Source: Sinomicrobium weinanense
GTDB lineage: Bacteria > Bacteroidota > Bacteroidia > Flavobacteriales > Flavobacteriaceae
Assembly: GCF_018863395.1 (NCBI RefSeq)
Contig: NZ_JAHKRR010000003.1
Span: 372,001 to 436,000 of the forward strand
Direction of reading: 5' to 3'
Length of the DNA stretch: 64,000 bases
Shown: positions 16,295 through 25,509 of the stretch, piece by piece
Position numbering within the stretch: the first letter of the stretch is position 1
How the letters are laid out: the number at the start of each line of letters is the position of its first letter
The notes under the pieces: model-generated
Databases searched by the model: none
What the model was told of the DNA's origin: nothing
Seen by the model: the letters and a program-made list of their open reading frames with translations, nothing else
Made by a program: the position numbers and the translations under genes

Positions 16295-17926
16295 TTAATA
16301 TCCCGGATTCTGTTCCAAATTGGGGTTATTGGCAAGTTGATTCGACGGAATAGGGTATATCTCTTTATTGGGATCGTTTGTCGGTTGATGATCCCACCAT
16401 GTTCCGGAAACATACTTATCGAACCGGATAAGGTCTGTACGGCGTTTTCCTTCAAAGATAAACTCTCTTCCCCGTTCAGCCAACAGTTCGTCCATGGTCA
16501 ATGTAGCCGCAGTATATTGTTCATCGGCCCAGTCTTCTGCTGAAAAGGCCCGCTGTCTGCTGGCATTGACAAGGTCTACGGCTTCCTGGGTGGCGGTTCC
16601 CCCGTTTTTACGCATCAGGGCTTCTGCCTTGTTAAAGTATATTTCGGTAAGGCGATAGAGGATATAGTGATTTTCACGGTAATTCTCATCACCAACCATT
16701 CCCGATTTATATTTGTTAAAGCGTGCACCGCTGTTTTCTTCGCCTTCGGCCATACTTCCTTCACTGGTCATATCTCCTTCACTCTCTCTTCGAATACTGT
16801 TTACGTAGACCAATGGCTGGCCATTCCATTCTTCCGTACCTAATACCGGTTCTTCCGTACCGTATTTATACTGGGGGCCGAATAAAAACCAGTCTTTTTT
16901 CCTCAGATCATTTTCGTCATAAGCATCGTAAGCAGTCGGAACAACCACAAAAGCGTTCCATCCGCTATAATCTATATTCAATACTTCTTGCATATTGGTA
17001 TATCCGAGGAAAAATCCGGCCCAGTCAAAAGTGAAACCGGCTTTATGGCTATATGCTATTTGATAAAGGCTTTCGGGCGCAGACTTATTGGTATTGGCAA
17101 AGGTTTCCTCCAGGTCATCCGCCAGTTTTGGCGTTCCGTTGATCCCCCCTGCTTCTCCGCTGATAATTTTATCACAGGCTGCAATACATTCGTCCCACAT
17201 GGGGGTTCCCACCCATTTCTCTGCATTTAAATAAAGTTCCGAAAGCATGGCATATCCTGCAGTCTGGGTGGTCCGTCCTACCAGGTCTGCCGAATACTTG
17301 GGCAATTGAGGTACATAGGTTTCCAGTTCCGTTTTTACATATTCAAAAACTTCTTCACGGGATTGTGTAGACGGGTTGGTGGGTGCTCCCTGCGCTATTT
17401 CCGTTACAACAGGCACATTGCCCCACAGTTCCATGATCTTCATGTAATGAAATGCCCTGAGGACGTAAAGCTCTGCCAAAATGGATTCGATCTCTTCCTG
17501 TGTCATTTCCAGAGCAGCCGGGTCTTCTATGGCCGAAATATCCTCGATCGCCGCATTTACATATCCTACCCCGCCCCACATCGTTGTCCAGGCCGACCTC
17601 ATCCTTCCTTCATTACTGGTCCAGGTATGATAGTGCTGCCTGAAATGGTCGCCTCCGTCATATCCGTGACGTCCTTTTTGCGGCCATGCCAGCTGGTCGG
17701 AAGACAACTCGGAATGATAATAATAACCGTTCCCCCCGGTGGGAGCAAGCCAGGCCTGCATATGGGTCATGGGACGTAATGCCGCCTGTAATACTTCCAG
17801 CTTACTGCTGTAGAAACTGTCCTTGGTGATCTCACTATACAGATCCTCATCGAGGTCTGTACAACCATGGATGCCGAAAAGACCTATGGTCAATATGAAT
17901 ATTGTTCTTTTAATATATTTTTTCAT
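16295..17926 (-). CDS. SusD/RagB-family glycan-binding lipoprotein
   Basis: The 543-residue lipoprotein (lipobox FGIHGC, Cys22) shows the SusD fold: ESILAELYVLRAFHYMKIMELWG in the TPR region and a C-terminal part with LLAERGREFIFEGKRRTDLIRF and NPNLEQNPGY. It follows the SusC-like gene by 12 bases on the same strand. With the GH92 enzymes downstream, it likely binds alpha-mannose-containing glycans at the cell surface. Confidence 0.95.
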   Translation of the reverse strand: MKKYIKRTIFILTIGLFGIHGCTDLDEDLYSEITKDSFYSSKLEVLQAALRPMTHMQAWLAPTGGNGYYYHSELSSDQLAWPQKGRHGYDGGDHFRQHYHTWTSNEGRMRSAWTTMWGGVGYVNAAIEDISAIEDPAALEMTQEEIESILAELYVLRAFHYMKIMELWGNVPVVTEIAQGAPTNPSTQSREEVFEYVKTELETYVPQLPKYSADLVGRTTQTAGYAMLSELYLNAEKWVGTPMWDECIAACDKIISGEAGGINGTPKLADDLEETFANTNKSAPESLYQIAYSHKAGFTFDWAGFFLGYTNMQEVLNIDYSGWNAFVVVPTAYDAYDENDLRKKDWFLFGPQYKYGTEEPVLGTEEWNGQPLVYVNSIRRESEGDMTSEGSMAEGEENSGARFNKYKSGMVGDENYRENHYILYRLTEIYFNKAEALMRKNGGTATQEAVDLVNASRQRAFSAEDWADEQYTAATLTMDELLAERGREFIFEGKRRTDLIRFDKYVSGTWWDHQPTNDPNKEIYPIPSNQLANNPNLEQNPGY

Positions 17927-17938
17927 TGCGCTGTTTTT

Positions 17939-20917
17939 TTAGAATCCAACATTTAAACCTATGGTCCAGGATTTAGTCCTGGGATAAAAGCCCCTGCTGT
18001 CGATCCCGGGTTCAAAACCGGTATCTTCCAACTCGGGATCTATACCGCTATATCCCGTAAATGTAGCTATGTTCCTACCGGTAATATAAACACGCATATT
18101 ACGGATATACTTTGTTTTAAGGTCAAAATTGTATCCCAGGGTAATATTGTCCAGTTTCACAAAATCTCCTTTCTCTATATAGTAATCCGAATATTGTGGA
18201 TCATCATCCAGCTGATCGTGTGTGGTAACAGCACTTTTCAACAGGTTGTTGGGAAGCCATTTCTTGTTACCGAAATACATGTCTTTTGTATTGAGGATAT
18301 CAAAATCGAATTTTCCCCTGAAAAAGATGGTCAGGTCAAAATTCTTGTAGGTCAGAGTGTTATTCAGGGATGCCTGATACTTGGGAACCCCATTTCCTAT
18401 AACGGTAAGGTCGTTTTCATTCATTTCCGAAGCTAAACCGGTAGACCCGTCCGCTTTATAGAACAGCCATTTTCCGTCATCAGTGAACCCGGCAAACCGT
18501 TTTCCATAGAAATTACCGACTGCTCCTCCTTCTTCAAGACGGATAGCGGGCCCGAGATTTCCGGGGGAGGGGAGGCCTGCAAATTCCAGCCAGTTGGCAT
18601 TGAAAACGTCATTAGACAGTTGTTCCAGTTCATTGATCTGGGAATTCGCGGCAAAATCCACATTCCAGCTAAAATCATCTTTTTGAATCGGAGTCGCGGA
18701 AATAACGATCTCCACCCCTTTGTTGCGCAACGACCCCACATTGGTGTAGATCCTGTCGTGTACAAATGATGGTTGTTGTGCAAAATAGTCGTATAACAGG
18801 TCTGTCGTTAAACGGTTATATACATCCAGGGATCCGCTTATACGGTTGTCCAGCACTCCGAAATCCAGACCAAAGTTCCATTCTTTTTTCTCCTCCCATC
18901 GAAGGTCCGGGTTGGGGTTACGCCTGGCACCATAAGTCTGATAGAATGTTCCGTACTGCGGGTATACCCCTCCTGTACTGAGGCTTACCAGCGACTGATA
19001 GTTCGGGATCCCCTGGTTACCGGTTACCCCATATCCTATCCTTAACTTTAAATTGCTTATTTCCGGGATATTGCTCATAAAGTCCTCTTCGCTTATGGCC
19101 CATCCGACGGAAGCAGCCGGGAAATTACCCCATTTGTGATTCGCCCCGAAACGGGAAGAACCTTCCCGGCGCAGGATGACCTGGGCAAAGTATTTATCCA
19201 TGAATGAATAATTGACCCGGCCAAAGAATGCAATAAGCCTATTGTCTTCCTTAAAACTTCCCATTCCCGGATTGGGCCGCTGATCGTTATAAAGTGCATC
19301 CCCGGATCCCAGGTCCCAGTCCATGAAACCATCGTTGGTGAACCCATTGTTATAAGCATTGAAGGTTTCCGTTGTTGAATACTGGTAACTGTAACCGGCA
19401 AGGGCCGCAATGGTGTGGTCCCCGAAGGTCTTATTGTAGTTAATTGTGGTCTCAAATGTTTTTGACCAGTTCAAATAGTTGAATTTCGAGGCATAGCCCG
19501 TGCCCTGGTAATTCCGTATCTGGTCCCAGTCTTTTGTAGACCGGTAATGACGGGTGTTATAAGTGTTACGTACATACGAACCGAATGCGGAAGCTGACAG
19601 TCCGTCGATAATGTCCAGAGTCAGCCGGGCATCGCCGGAAAAGGTTTGCTGATCGCGTTCCAGTTTACGATGTGCCAATCGTGACAGGGGGTTATAATTG
19701 TTATAGCCCTCTGTTTCATAAAAACTCCCGTCTTCGTTATAAACAGGAGCCGTAGGATTTCGCTGTATGGCCTGCTCAAAATCGCTTCCGGTGGTTTTAT
19801 CCCAATCTCCTCTATCTGTTAATTCATATCCTCCTCCGAGCAAATTGGCTTTGTTGAAATTGGCTGCCATATTAACCTGTAAATGCAAACGGTCCTGCAA
19901 TCCCCTTTGATTAAAGTTCACACGGCCTCCGAACTGTTCCCGTCCGTTTTCTTTGGCTATACCATTGGCATCATTGTAATAAAGCGAAGCCCGGTAATTA
20001 CTTTTTTCACTTCCCCCTGAAGCTGAGAAGTTATGGTACTGGCTAAGGTTTTGCTTGTCGATCAGTTCGTCATACAGATCCACATTATAGCCGAAGTCCT
20101 GATCTTCCGAGATCACTCCCTGGGAAATAAGGTCCCGGAATTCGGAAGCGCTCAGGTAATCCGGTTTTTCATCTACAAATTCCCTCTGGAAATAGGTGTT
20201 ATATTCAAAACGGGGGTCTCCTGCTTTGCCTTTTTTGGTAGTGATCAAAATAACCCCGGCATTTCCCCGGGTACCATAGATCGCCGCGGCAGATCCGTCT
20301 TTCAGCACATCGATGGACTCTATATCGTCCTGTTGCAGCAGGTCCAGGTTGCCTCCGGGTATTCCGTCAATCACCACAAGAGGAGACCGGGTCCCTTTGA
20401 GGGAGGTAACCCCCCGTAACTGGATCGATGCTCCCGAGTTGGGGTTGTTCCCCTGAGTACGGGTTATATTCAATCCGGCCACTTTACCCTGGACAAGGTC
20501 CATGGGAGACCGCGCCCCGCCCTGGTTAAAATCCTTGGCCTTTACCGAAGCTACAGCCGAAGTGATCTCTTTCTTTTTCAGGGTCCCATACCCTACTACT
20601 ACGACCTCATCGAGTGCCTGGGTATCTTCCTGGAGAGTTACATCGATCGTGCTTTGTCCGTTTACCGGGATCTCCTGGTTTTTAAACCCGATATAGCTAA
20701 AGACCAGAACAGCATCTTCAGCCACGCCCGATAGGGTATAGTTCCCGTCAAAATCGGTCTGGGCACCATTGTTCGTACCCTTTACTACGATATTTGCTCC
20801 GGGTAAAGGTCCGGCTGCATCAGACACGGTTCCGGAAACCGTGATCTGGGCCTGTGCTATCCCTATACAAAACAGGGCCGTAAAGAACACAAGCTCTTTC
20901 CTCAGAATAGTTTTCAT
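17939..20917 (-). CDS. SusC/RagA-family TonB-dependent outer-membrane transporter
   Basis: The complete 992-residue receptor has a signal peptide (GIAQAQ), a carboxypeptidase-regulatory-like domain (about 25-100, SGTVSDAAGPLPGANIVVKG), a TonB box-like stretch before VVVVGYGTLKKKEITSAV, the plug domain with LQLRG-type motif and PLVVIDGIPGG, and a 22-strand-type barrel. It heads the mannoside utilisation unit with SusD and GH92. Its leader region holds two LacI-type palindromes and a promoter block matching that of the GH43-like gene. Confidence 0.95.
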   Translation of the reverse strand: MKTILRKELVFFTALFCIGIAQAQITVSGTVSDAAGPLPGANIVVKGTNNGAQTDFDGNYTLSGVAEDAVLVFSYIGFKNQEIPVNGQSTIDVTLQEDTQALDEVVVVGYGTLKKKEITSAVASVKAKDFNQGGARSPMDLVQGKVAGLNITRTQGNNPNSGASIQLRGVTSLKGTRSPLVVIDGIPGGNLDLLQQDDIESIDVLKDGSAAAIYGTRGNAGVILITTKKGKAGDPRFEYNTYFQREFVDEKPDYLSASEFRDLISQGVISEDQDFGYNVDLYDELIDKQNLSQYHNFSASGGSEKSNYRASLYYNDANGIAKENGREQFGGRVNFNQRGLQDRLHLQVNMAANFNKANLLGGGYELTDRGDWDKTTGSDFEQAIQRNPTAPVYNEDGSFYETEGYNNYNPLSRLAHRKLERDQQTFSGDARLTLDIIDGLSASAFGSYVRNTYNTRHYRSTKDWDQIRNYQGTGYASKFNYLNWSKTFETTINYNKTFGDHTIAALAGYSYQYSTTETFNAYNNGFTNDGFMDWDLGSGDALYNDQRPNPGMGSFKEDNRLIAFFGRVNYSFMDKYFAQVILRREGSSRFGANHKWGNFPAASVGWAISEEDFMSNIPEISNLKLRIGYGVTGNQGIPNYQSLVSLSTGGVYPQYGTFYQTYGARRNPNPDLRWEEKKEWNFGLDFGVLDNRISGSLDVYNRLTTDLLYDYFAQQPSFVHDRIYTNVGSLRNKGVEIVISATPIQKDDFSWNVDFAANSQINELEQLSNDVFNANWLEFAGLPSPGNLGPAIRLEEGGAVGNFYGKRFAGFTDDGKWLFYKADGSTGLASEMNENDLTVIGNGVPKYQASLNNTLTYKNFDLTIFFRGKFDFDILNTKDMYFGNKKWLPNNLLKSAVTTHDQLDDDPQYSDYYIEKGDFVKLDNITLGYNFDLKTKYIRNMRVYITGRNIATFTGYSGIDPELEDTGFEPGIDSRGFYPRTKSWTIGLNVGF

Positions 20918-20983
20918 GAATGATAGTTTAGATTTAAAGTTAATTTTAAGGTTTGGATGGCTAAAAAATAAGCCAGGTCATTA

Positions 20984-20997
20984 CTAAAACGTTTCAG
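20984..20997. promoter_or_regulatory. LacI-type operator, near-perfect (CTAAAACGTTTCAG)
   Basis: A 14-base palindrome with one mismatch to CTAAAACGTTTTAG, with the central CG typical of LacI/GalR sites. It lies 67 bases upstream of the susC start codon and about 100 bases from the second copy. Confidence 0.6.
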
Positions 20998-21098
20998 CAA
21001 ATAATCCAAAAAAATCAGGGAGTTATACCTGTCAGGCAGGGGGCCAGAAAATACTTCTGATTATCCCAGCTTCCTGAATGTTTTACATATTATTTTTA

Positions 21099-21112
21099 CT
21101 AAAACGTTTTAG
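21099..21112. promoter_or_regulatory. LacI-type operator (CTAAAACGTTTTAG)
   Basis: A perfect palindrome with central CG, identical in its 14-base core to the site at 25368-25381. It is 182 bases upstream of susC. The LacI-family gene at 25733 is the obvious candidate binder. Confidence 0.7.
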
Positions 21113-21196
21113 CATTAAAATAAAACATTTAGCGTCTATTTAAGTCCGCCATTCGGGTATAAACGCCAGCACAAAAATTAACACTTTATTAGCACG

Positions 21197-21230
21197 GTGC
21201 TAGTTTACGAAAAAAAATCTATCTCGCAAA
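21197..21230 (-). promoter_or_regulatory. conserved promoter block of the susC unit
   Basis: On the minus strand a TTTG (21227-21230) and a TAAACTAG box (21200-21207) are 19 bases apart. The 34-base block matches that at 25476-25509 at 31 positions. The -7 box keeps TA and the final G but departs from TAnnTTTG, so the start site needs confirmation. Confidence 0.5.
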
Positions 21231-21420
21231 AAAAGAGTTATTTATTTAAGACTTTCGTAAAATTAGGTGACTGACCTCATAACTTTTCATACTGTTCTGC
21301 CTCTTATAGGTTATTTTATCTTTTCGAAGGAGGAAGCATGACCTTAACGTCAGTTTAATATAAGTCTCAAAAGAGCCTACTTTGCGGGTTCCGATACTCT
21401 TTTAGTTTATCCTGAGTTTG

Positions 21421-21525
21421 CCTGCACCAAGCACTTCGATAAAACCCAGTATACTTGTCGAAGTACCGGGGGGCTCAGGACAACGCATTGCTCCTTCGTC
21501 GAGGTACCCGGTCTGACGGGAAAGG
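21421..21525. repeat. REP-like tract with GTCGAAGTACC / GTCGAGGTACC units
   Basis: The tract has CACTTCGAT and TTGTCGAAGTACC in opposite orientation, plus a second near-copy TCGTCGAGGTACC. It belongs to the same dispersed family as the units near 5929, 8371 and 61601. No coding potential was seen. Confidence 0.45.
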
Positions 21526-21640
21526 ATTATTTTCTGAAAAAGCATTGTAAACCGGCCGCAGATGAAATACCTGCGGCAGAGCTTAACAAAACAATCTAAA
21601 ACATGAAAAAGTTCTTTTTTTGAAGTTTCGGAAAAGGGGC

Positions 21641-22348
21641 TTATACTTCATAATTATCCCAGTTTGCGATCTCTCCCCGCTCTTCCGGTTTTATGCATTG
21701 CTGCAGGGTCTTTTCGTCATAGGCCAGTCCGTGTTTATCCAGTACATCCTGGGGAACGCCGTTCCATTCATTGGGGGTGTTCCCTACATAACCCAGGTCC
21801 TTAATGCCCATTTTACTGGTATAGAAACCTGTGGCCACAAGATTCCTGAGCCTGGAAAAGAATATGGCTCCCGGCTTAAGTTCCGGTTTTACCTCTTCCG
21901 GGTAGGCGATATCTTCGACTATCGTTTTTCGTTCTTCTTCAGAACAGGAAAGGAACTGCTTGTTATACCTCAAACCGCTCTCACGATCGATCCACATCAA
22001 TCCTCCCCTCAGAGGGATCTGGTGCTCCGGGATGTCTTTGACAATAAATTCTATAAATTCCGGAACTTCGGCATCTGTGGCCGAACCGGAAGTTTCATCG
22101 GCCGGGATGATCATATCTGCCAGAACAGCTATCGTTCCCATCTCGTGTTCGGTAAAGAAGGTTTTGCTATTGAGTTCTGCATCCCGGGCAGCTTCCTCGG
22201 GTGTACGCCCGTAATCCTCTCCACTGTCAGTGTTTTCCGGAGCGGCCGCCTGTTCCTTTTTTTCTTCACCCGGCACACAGCCATGGAGCATGAGTCCGGA
22301 GGCCACACCACCTATGACCAGGGTCTTTATGGTTTCTCTTCTGTCCAT
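21641..22348 (-). CDS. gluconate 2-dehydrogenase subunit 3-family protein
   Basis: A 235-residue protein whose N-terminus has a twin arginine (MDRRETIKTLVIGG) and a possible lipobox (LMLHGC), so Tat export as a lipoprotein is likely. The remainder has the helical subunit-3 pattern (ELNSKTFFTEHEMGTIAVLADMIIPAD). Such subunits help fold or export a GMC-type flavoprotein dehydrogenase. The partner GMC gene lies just upstream (104 bases), in the same orientation. Together they should oxidise a sugar or glycoside in the periplasm. Confidence 0.85.
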   Translation of the reverse strand: MDRRETIKTLVIGGVASGLMLHGCVPGEEKKEQAAAPENTDSGEDYGRTPEEAARDAELNSKTFFTEHEMGTIAVLADMIIPADETSGSATDAEVPEFIEFIVKDIPEHQIPLRGGLMWIDRESGLRYNKQFLSCSEEERKTIVEDIAYPEEVKPELKPGAIFFSRLRNLVATGFYTSKMGIKDLGYVGNTPNEWNGVPQDVLDKHGLAYDEKTLQQCIKPEERGEIANWDNYEV

Positions 22349-22452
22349 TTGTTAGTTTTTATAGTTTTTTAGTTGAAGAGTCCCGGAGTTTGGGGGTCCT
22401 GGAGTTTTTTTGTATTTTGTTGTTTAATATTACTATCAACTCATCAACTCTT

Positions 22453-24195
22453 TTAAATATTCATTTTTTTCATTTCTTCCTTCAGGTAATCCGATGCCCT
22501 CCATGCCAGTGCCAATATGGTCCAGGTAGGGTTTTTGTCGGCCTGGGACACGAAGGGGCCTCCGTCTACGACGAACAGGTTGGGAACATCGTGTGCCTGG
22601 TTGAATTTGTTCAGCACTGAGGTCTTCGGATCGTTCCCCATACGGGTGGTTCCTACCTCATGTATGATCCTTCCGGGGTTTTCCAGGCCATGATCGCTCT
22701 CCTCGCCGGGCTTTTCTCCAAGGGCAATACCGCCCATGGCATGGATGACCTCTTCAAAGGTATCGTTCATATGCCTGGCCTGTTTGCGTTCTTCATCTGA
22801 CCATTTGTAGTGGAATTTCAGTACGGGAATACCGTATTTGTCCACTACATTCGGATCAATTTCACAGCGATTCTCTTTTCTCGGGATACTTTCACCCCGG
22901 CCGGCCATACCGAATGTGGCTCCGTAAAATCTGCGCAGGTCGTTCTTGAAGTCCAGGCCATAACCTCCTGCTTTTTTCATCTTGCCGTCCTTACCGGGAA
23001 CCTGGCCGTTCATGGCCTCCATATTAAAACCGAAGCCGTAGGCGGGCATGCCCATTCCTCCCCAATATTCTATGTGATATCCTCTTGTAAATCCGAGGTT
23101 TTTGCTGTCGTTGAGCCACCAGGGCGTATAGAGATGCATTCCTCCCACGCCGTCTTCGTTATATCGCTTGCGGTCCAGCAGGCTGGGGATAAGCCCCATT
23201 CGCGAAGACCCGGTAGAATCGTGAAGATATTTCCCCATGACATCGCTGGAATTAGCCAGCCCGTTAGGGTGTGCGGAAGATTTGGAATTGAGCAATATCC
23301 TGGCGGAGCTACAAGCGCTGGCAGCCATGATCACCACTTTTGCTTTTACGGTATATTCCTGCAGGTCTTCTTTATTGACATAGGAAACACCAGTGGCTTT
23401 TCCTTCCTGGTCGGTGAGCACTTCGCGTACCATGGCGTTTACATAAAGGTCTACATTCCCGGTTTCCATCGCAGGATTGACCAGTACGGAAGAGGACGAG
23501 AAATCGCCATACACGCTGCACGCTCTGGAACACTGGCTGCAAAAGAAGCACGCCCCCCTCTTGTTGTTCACTCTTTTGGTAAGGATCGAAAGCCTGGAAG
23601 GAATCATGGGTACTCCTGCTTTTTGAGCACCGTTTTTGATGTAAAGTTCGTGCAGCCTTGGTTTGGGAGGTGGCAGGAAGTAACCGTCGGGCTCGTTGGG
23701 GATATTTTCCCTTGTTCCGAACACTCCGATAAGTTTGTCTACCTTGTCGTAATACGGTTTTACATCCTCGTAGCCGATCGGCCAGTTATCTCCTTTGCCG
23801 TCATAGTCTTTTCGCTTAAAATCGAGCGGACCGAAACGGAGGGATATCCTGCCCCAGTGATTGGTACGCCCACCGAGCATCCGGGAACGGAACCAATCGA
23901 ACTCAGTACCTTCTTCCTTGGTATAGGGTTCCCCGTTGATTTCCCATCCGCCATAGGCCATGTCAAAATCACCGAAAGGCCTCACAGTACTGGCACCACG
24001 CCTGGGGGATTCCCAGGGCCAGCGCAACTGGGTGCGCTGTTCTGGATTTTTGGGATCGAAATGAGGGCCCGCTTCCATCAGCGCTATTTTGAATCCGGCT
24101 TCGGCAAGGACATGTGCGGCCATCCCGCCTCCGGCACCGGAGCCTACGATACAGATATCATAGGTCTTGGATTGTTCTTTGATCTGAAACGACAT
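22453..24195 (-). CDS. GMC-family FAD oxidoreductase with a four-Cys motif
   Basis: The 580-residue flavoprotein opens with a Rossmann FAD motif (IVGSGAGGGMAAHVLAEAG) and has the GMC signatures GGRTNHWGR and, at the C-terminus, NLFVVDGGPFVSQADKNPTWT. Cysteines C216, C219, C222 and C226 (CFFCSQCSRAC) resemble the cysteine cluster that holds a [3Fe-4S] centre in bacterial FAD-glucose dehydrogenase catalytic subunits. No signal peptide is evident; co-export with the Tat-type small subunit encoded downstream would be needed. In this locus it may oxidise mannosides or mannose, possibly at C3, as other family members do. The substrate is inference. Confidence 0.88.
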   Translation of the reverse strand: MSFQIKEQSKTYDICIVGSGAGGGMAAHVLAEAGFKIALMEAGPHFDPKNPEQRTQLRWPWESPRRGASTVRPFGDFDMAYGGWEINGEPYTKEEGTEFDWFRSRMLGGRTNHWGRISLRFGPLDFKRKDYDGKGDNWPIGYEDVKPYYDKVDKLIGVFGTRENIPNEPDGYFLPPPKPRLHELYIKNGAQKAGVPMIPSRLSILTKRVNNKRGACFFCSQCSRACSVYGDFSSSSVLVNPAMETGNVDLYVNAMVREVLTDQEGKATGVSYVNKEDLQEYTVKAKVVIMAASACSSARILLNSKSSAHPNGLANSSDVMGKYLHDSTGSSRMGLIPSLLDRKRYNEDGVGGMHLYTPWWLNDSKNLGFTRGYHIEYWGGMGMPAYGFGFNMEAMNGQVPGKDGKMKKAGGYGLDFKNDLRRFYGATFGMAGRGESIPRKENRCEIDPNVVDKYGIPVLKFHYKWSDEERKQARHMNDTFEEVIHAMGGIALGEKPGEESDHGLENPGRIIHEVGTTRMGNDPKTSVLNKFNQAHDVPNLFVVDGGPFVSQADKNPTWTILALAWRASDYLKEEMKKMNI

Positions 24196-24256
24196 TATTT
24201 AATTTTTACGGATATTGAATAAGTTGATTACCTAGTTTCTCAGAAACTGTCTAAAT

Positions 24257-25270
24257 TTAATTGTTTTTCCCGGATTCTTCCGTACCGGATCCCAAAGGCG
24301 CGCTTTTTACGCCTTCATTGGTGATCTTCACGGGCAGGATATGGCCTTCTTCGTCAAAATGCATTTCATCAATACAGGTTATCCTGGAATTCTTGTCGGT
24401 CTCATCGAGCGGCCTCCTGTGATACACAATATACCATTTGTCTTTTCCGGGTACCCTGATCACGGAATGGTGTCCGGCCCCGGTAGCGATCTCCAGGTCC
24501 TGCTGCAATATCTTCCCGATACGTTTAAAAGGGCCCAGCGGGGAGTCGGCAATAGCATAGGCCACACTATAGTCCGGACCTGTCCAGCCGCCTTCAGACC
24601 ACATAAAATAATATTTGCCATTCCGGATAAACATAAAAGGGCCTTCTACATAATTTTCCGGTGTGACCTCCCTGAAGGTTTCCCCGTTCTCAAAAGGGAT
24701 AAATCCGGTAAAATCGTCATTGAGCCGGGCTATGTTGCAATGCTGCCACCCTCCATAAATAAGATAATGCTTACCATCTGTATCCCTGAACACAAACTGG
24801 TCTATGGGTTGTGCCCCGTTGTGAAATTTATCGATCAGGGGTTTGCCCAGATGGTCCCGGAAAGGGCCTTCCGGACGGGAGGCCACTGCCACTCCTATCC
24901 CGCCGTATTCTTTATCACTCTGTATGTCATTGGCCCCGAAGAACAGGAAATAACGATTGTCTTTTTCAATAATGGACGGGGCCCACACGGCCCGTTTTGC
25001 CCATTTTATTGCTGAGGTGTCCAGTATACGGCTGTGTTTTGTCCACTCCACCAGGTCAGGGGAAGAAAAGGCATCGAAAAACACCTGCTTGTCATACGGA
25101 GCTGAATAGGTAGGATAGATCCAGTATTTTCCTTCGAAGATCACACCTTCGGGATCGGCGTACCAGCCTTCAAATACCGGATTGTTGTTCCCGGGGGTAT
25201 TCGCAGTGTTCTGAGCATACAGCAGCACCCCCGAAACCAGGAAAAAGAAAAACGGAATTATAGATTTCAC
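24257..25270 (-). CDS. GH43-like (five-bladed beta-propeller) glycoside hydrolase
   Basis: The 337-residue protein has a signal peptide (LLYAQ) and the three spaced acidic residues of GH43-type enzymes: D39 in WYADPEG, D157 in PIDQFVF and E209 in YVEGPF. Repeated blade motifs (WAPSIIEKDNRYFLFFG; YFMWSEGG) support a beta-propeller. Family members act on arabinosides, xylosides or galactosides, so its presence among mannosidases is notable. It is the first gene of a unit with the GMC pair (61 bases downstream) and has the operator and promoter block in its leader. Confidence 0.85.
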   Translation of the reverse strand: MKSIIPFFFFLVSGVLLYAQNTANTPGNNNPVFEGWYADPEGVIFEGKYWIYPTYSAPYDKQVFFDAFSSPDLVEWTKHSRILDTSAIKWAKRAVWAPSIIEKDNRYFLFFGANDIQSDKEYGGIGVAVASRPEGPFRDHLGKPLIDKFHNGAQPIDQFVFRDTDGKHYLIYGGWQHCNIARLNDDFTGFIPFENGETFREVTPENYVEGPFMFIRNGKYYFMWSEGGWTGPDYSVAYAIADSPLGPFKRIGKILQQDLEIATGAGHHSVIRVPGKDKWYIVYHRRPLDETDKNSRITCIDEMHFDEEGHILPVKITNEGVKSAPLGSGTEESGKNN

Positions 25271-25366
25271 AGCATATTTTTTTTCGGTTCATTATCAAAG
25301 ACCCGGAATATTTCCGGGATTAAAGCCGGTATTATTCGGAAGCATTTCGCATTAGTCCATTTTTTA

Positions 25367-25382
25367 GCTAAAACGTTTTAGC
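25367..25382. promoter_or_regulatory. LacI-type operator (GCTAAAACGTTTTAGC)
   Basis: A perfect 16-base palindrome with central CG, 97 bases upstream of the GH43-like start codon. It shares its 14-base core with the site at 21099 and nearly with that at 20984. Confidence 0.72.
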
Positions 25383-25475
25383 AATGTTTTGAAAAGTTTA
25401 GGAGCTTTCCCGGTCTTTCCAGTTTTCTTCCGAAAAACACATCGAACTCTTCCAACAGCATTCTGAACAATTTTT

Positions 25476-25509
25476 GTGCTATTTTACGAAAAAAAATCTA
25501 TCCGGCAAA
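25476..25509 (-). promoter_or_regulatory. conserved promoter block of the GH43/GMC unit
   Basis: On the minus strand TTTG (25506-25509) and TAAAATAG (25479-25486) are 19 bases apart. The block matches the susC block at 31 of 34 positions, including a T8 run. The operator lies about 96 bases downstream of the -7 box. Confidence 0.5.

Larger units (their letters stand above)
20918..21640. other. 723-base intergenic region upstream of susC
   Basis: No gene is supported here. From susC outward it holds two LacI-type operators (20984-20997 and 21099-21112), a promoter block (21197-21230), a TTTCGTAAAA element (21253-21262), a REP-like tract (about 21421-21525) and a short GCCGCAG/CTGCGGC hairpin (21555-21577) just past the stop of the gene at 21641. 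The susC leader would be about 275 bases. Confidence 0.65.

Noticed and set aside
21555-21577. GCCGCAG/CTGCGGC hairpin as a terminator for the gene ending at 21641
   Set aside because: The stem is good but no U-run follows on the minus strand, so it was only noted in the spacer entry.
22810-24222. Plus-strand 470-codon open frame across the GMC oxidoreductase gene
   Set aside because: It lies fully antisense to a well-supported flavoprotein gene.
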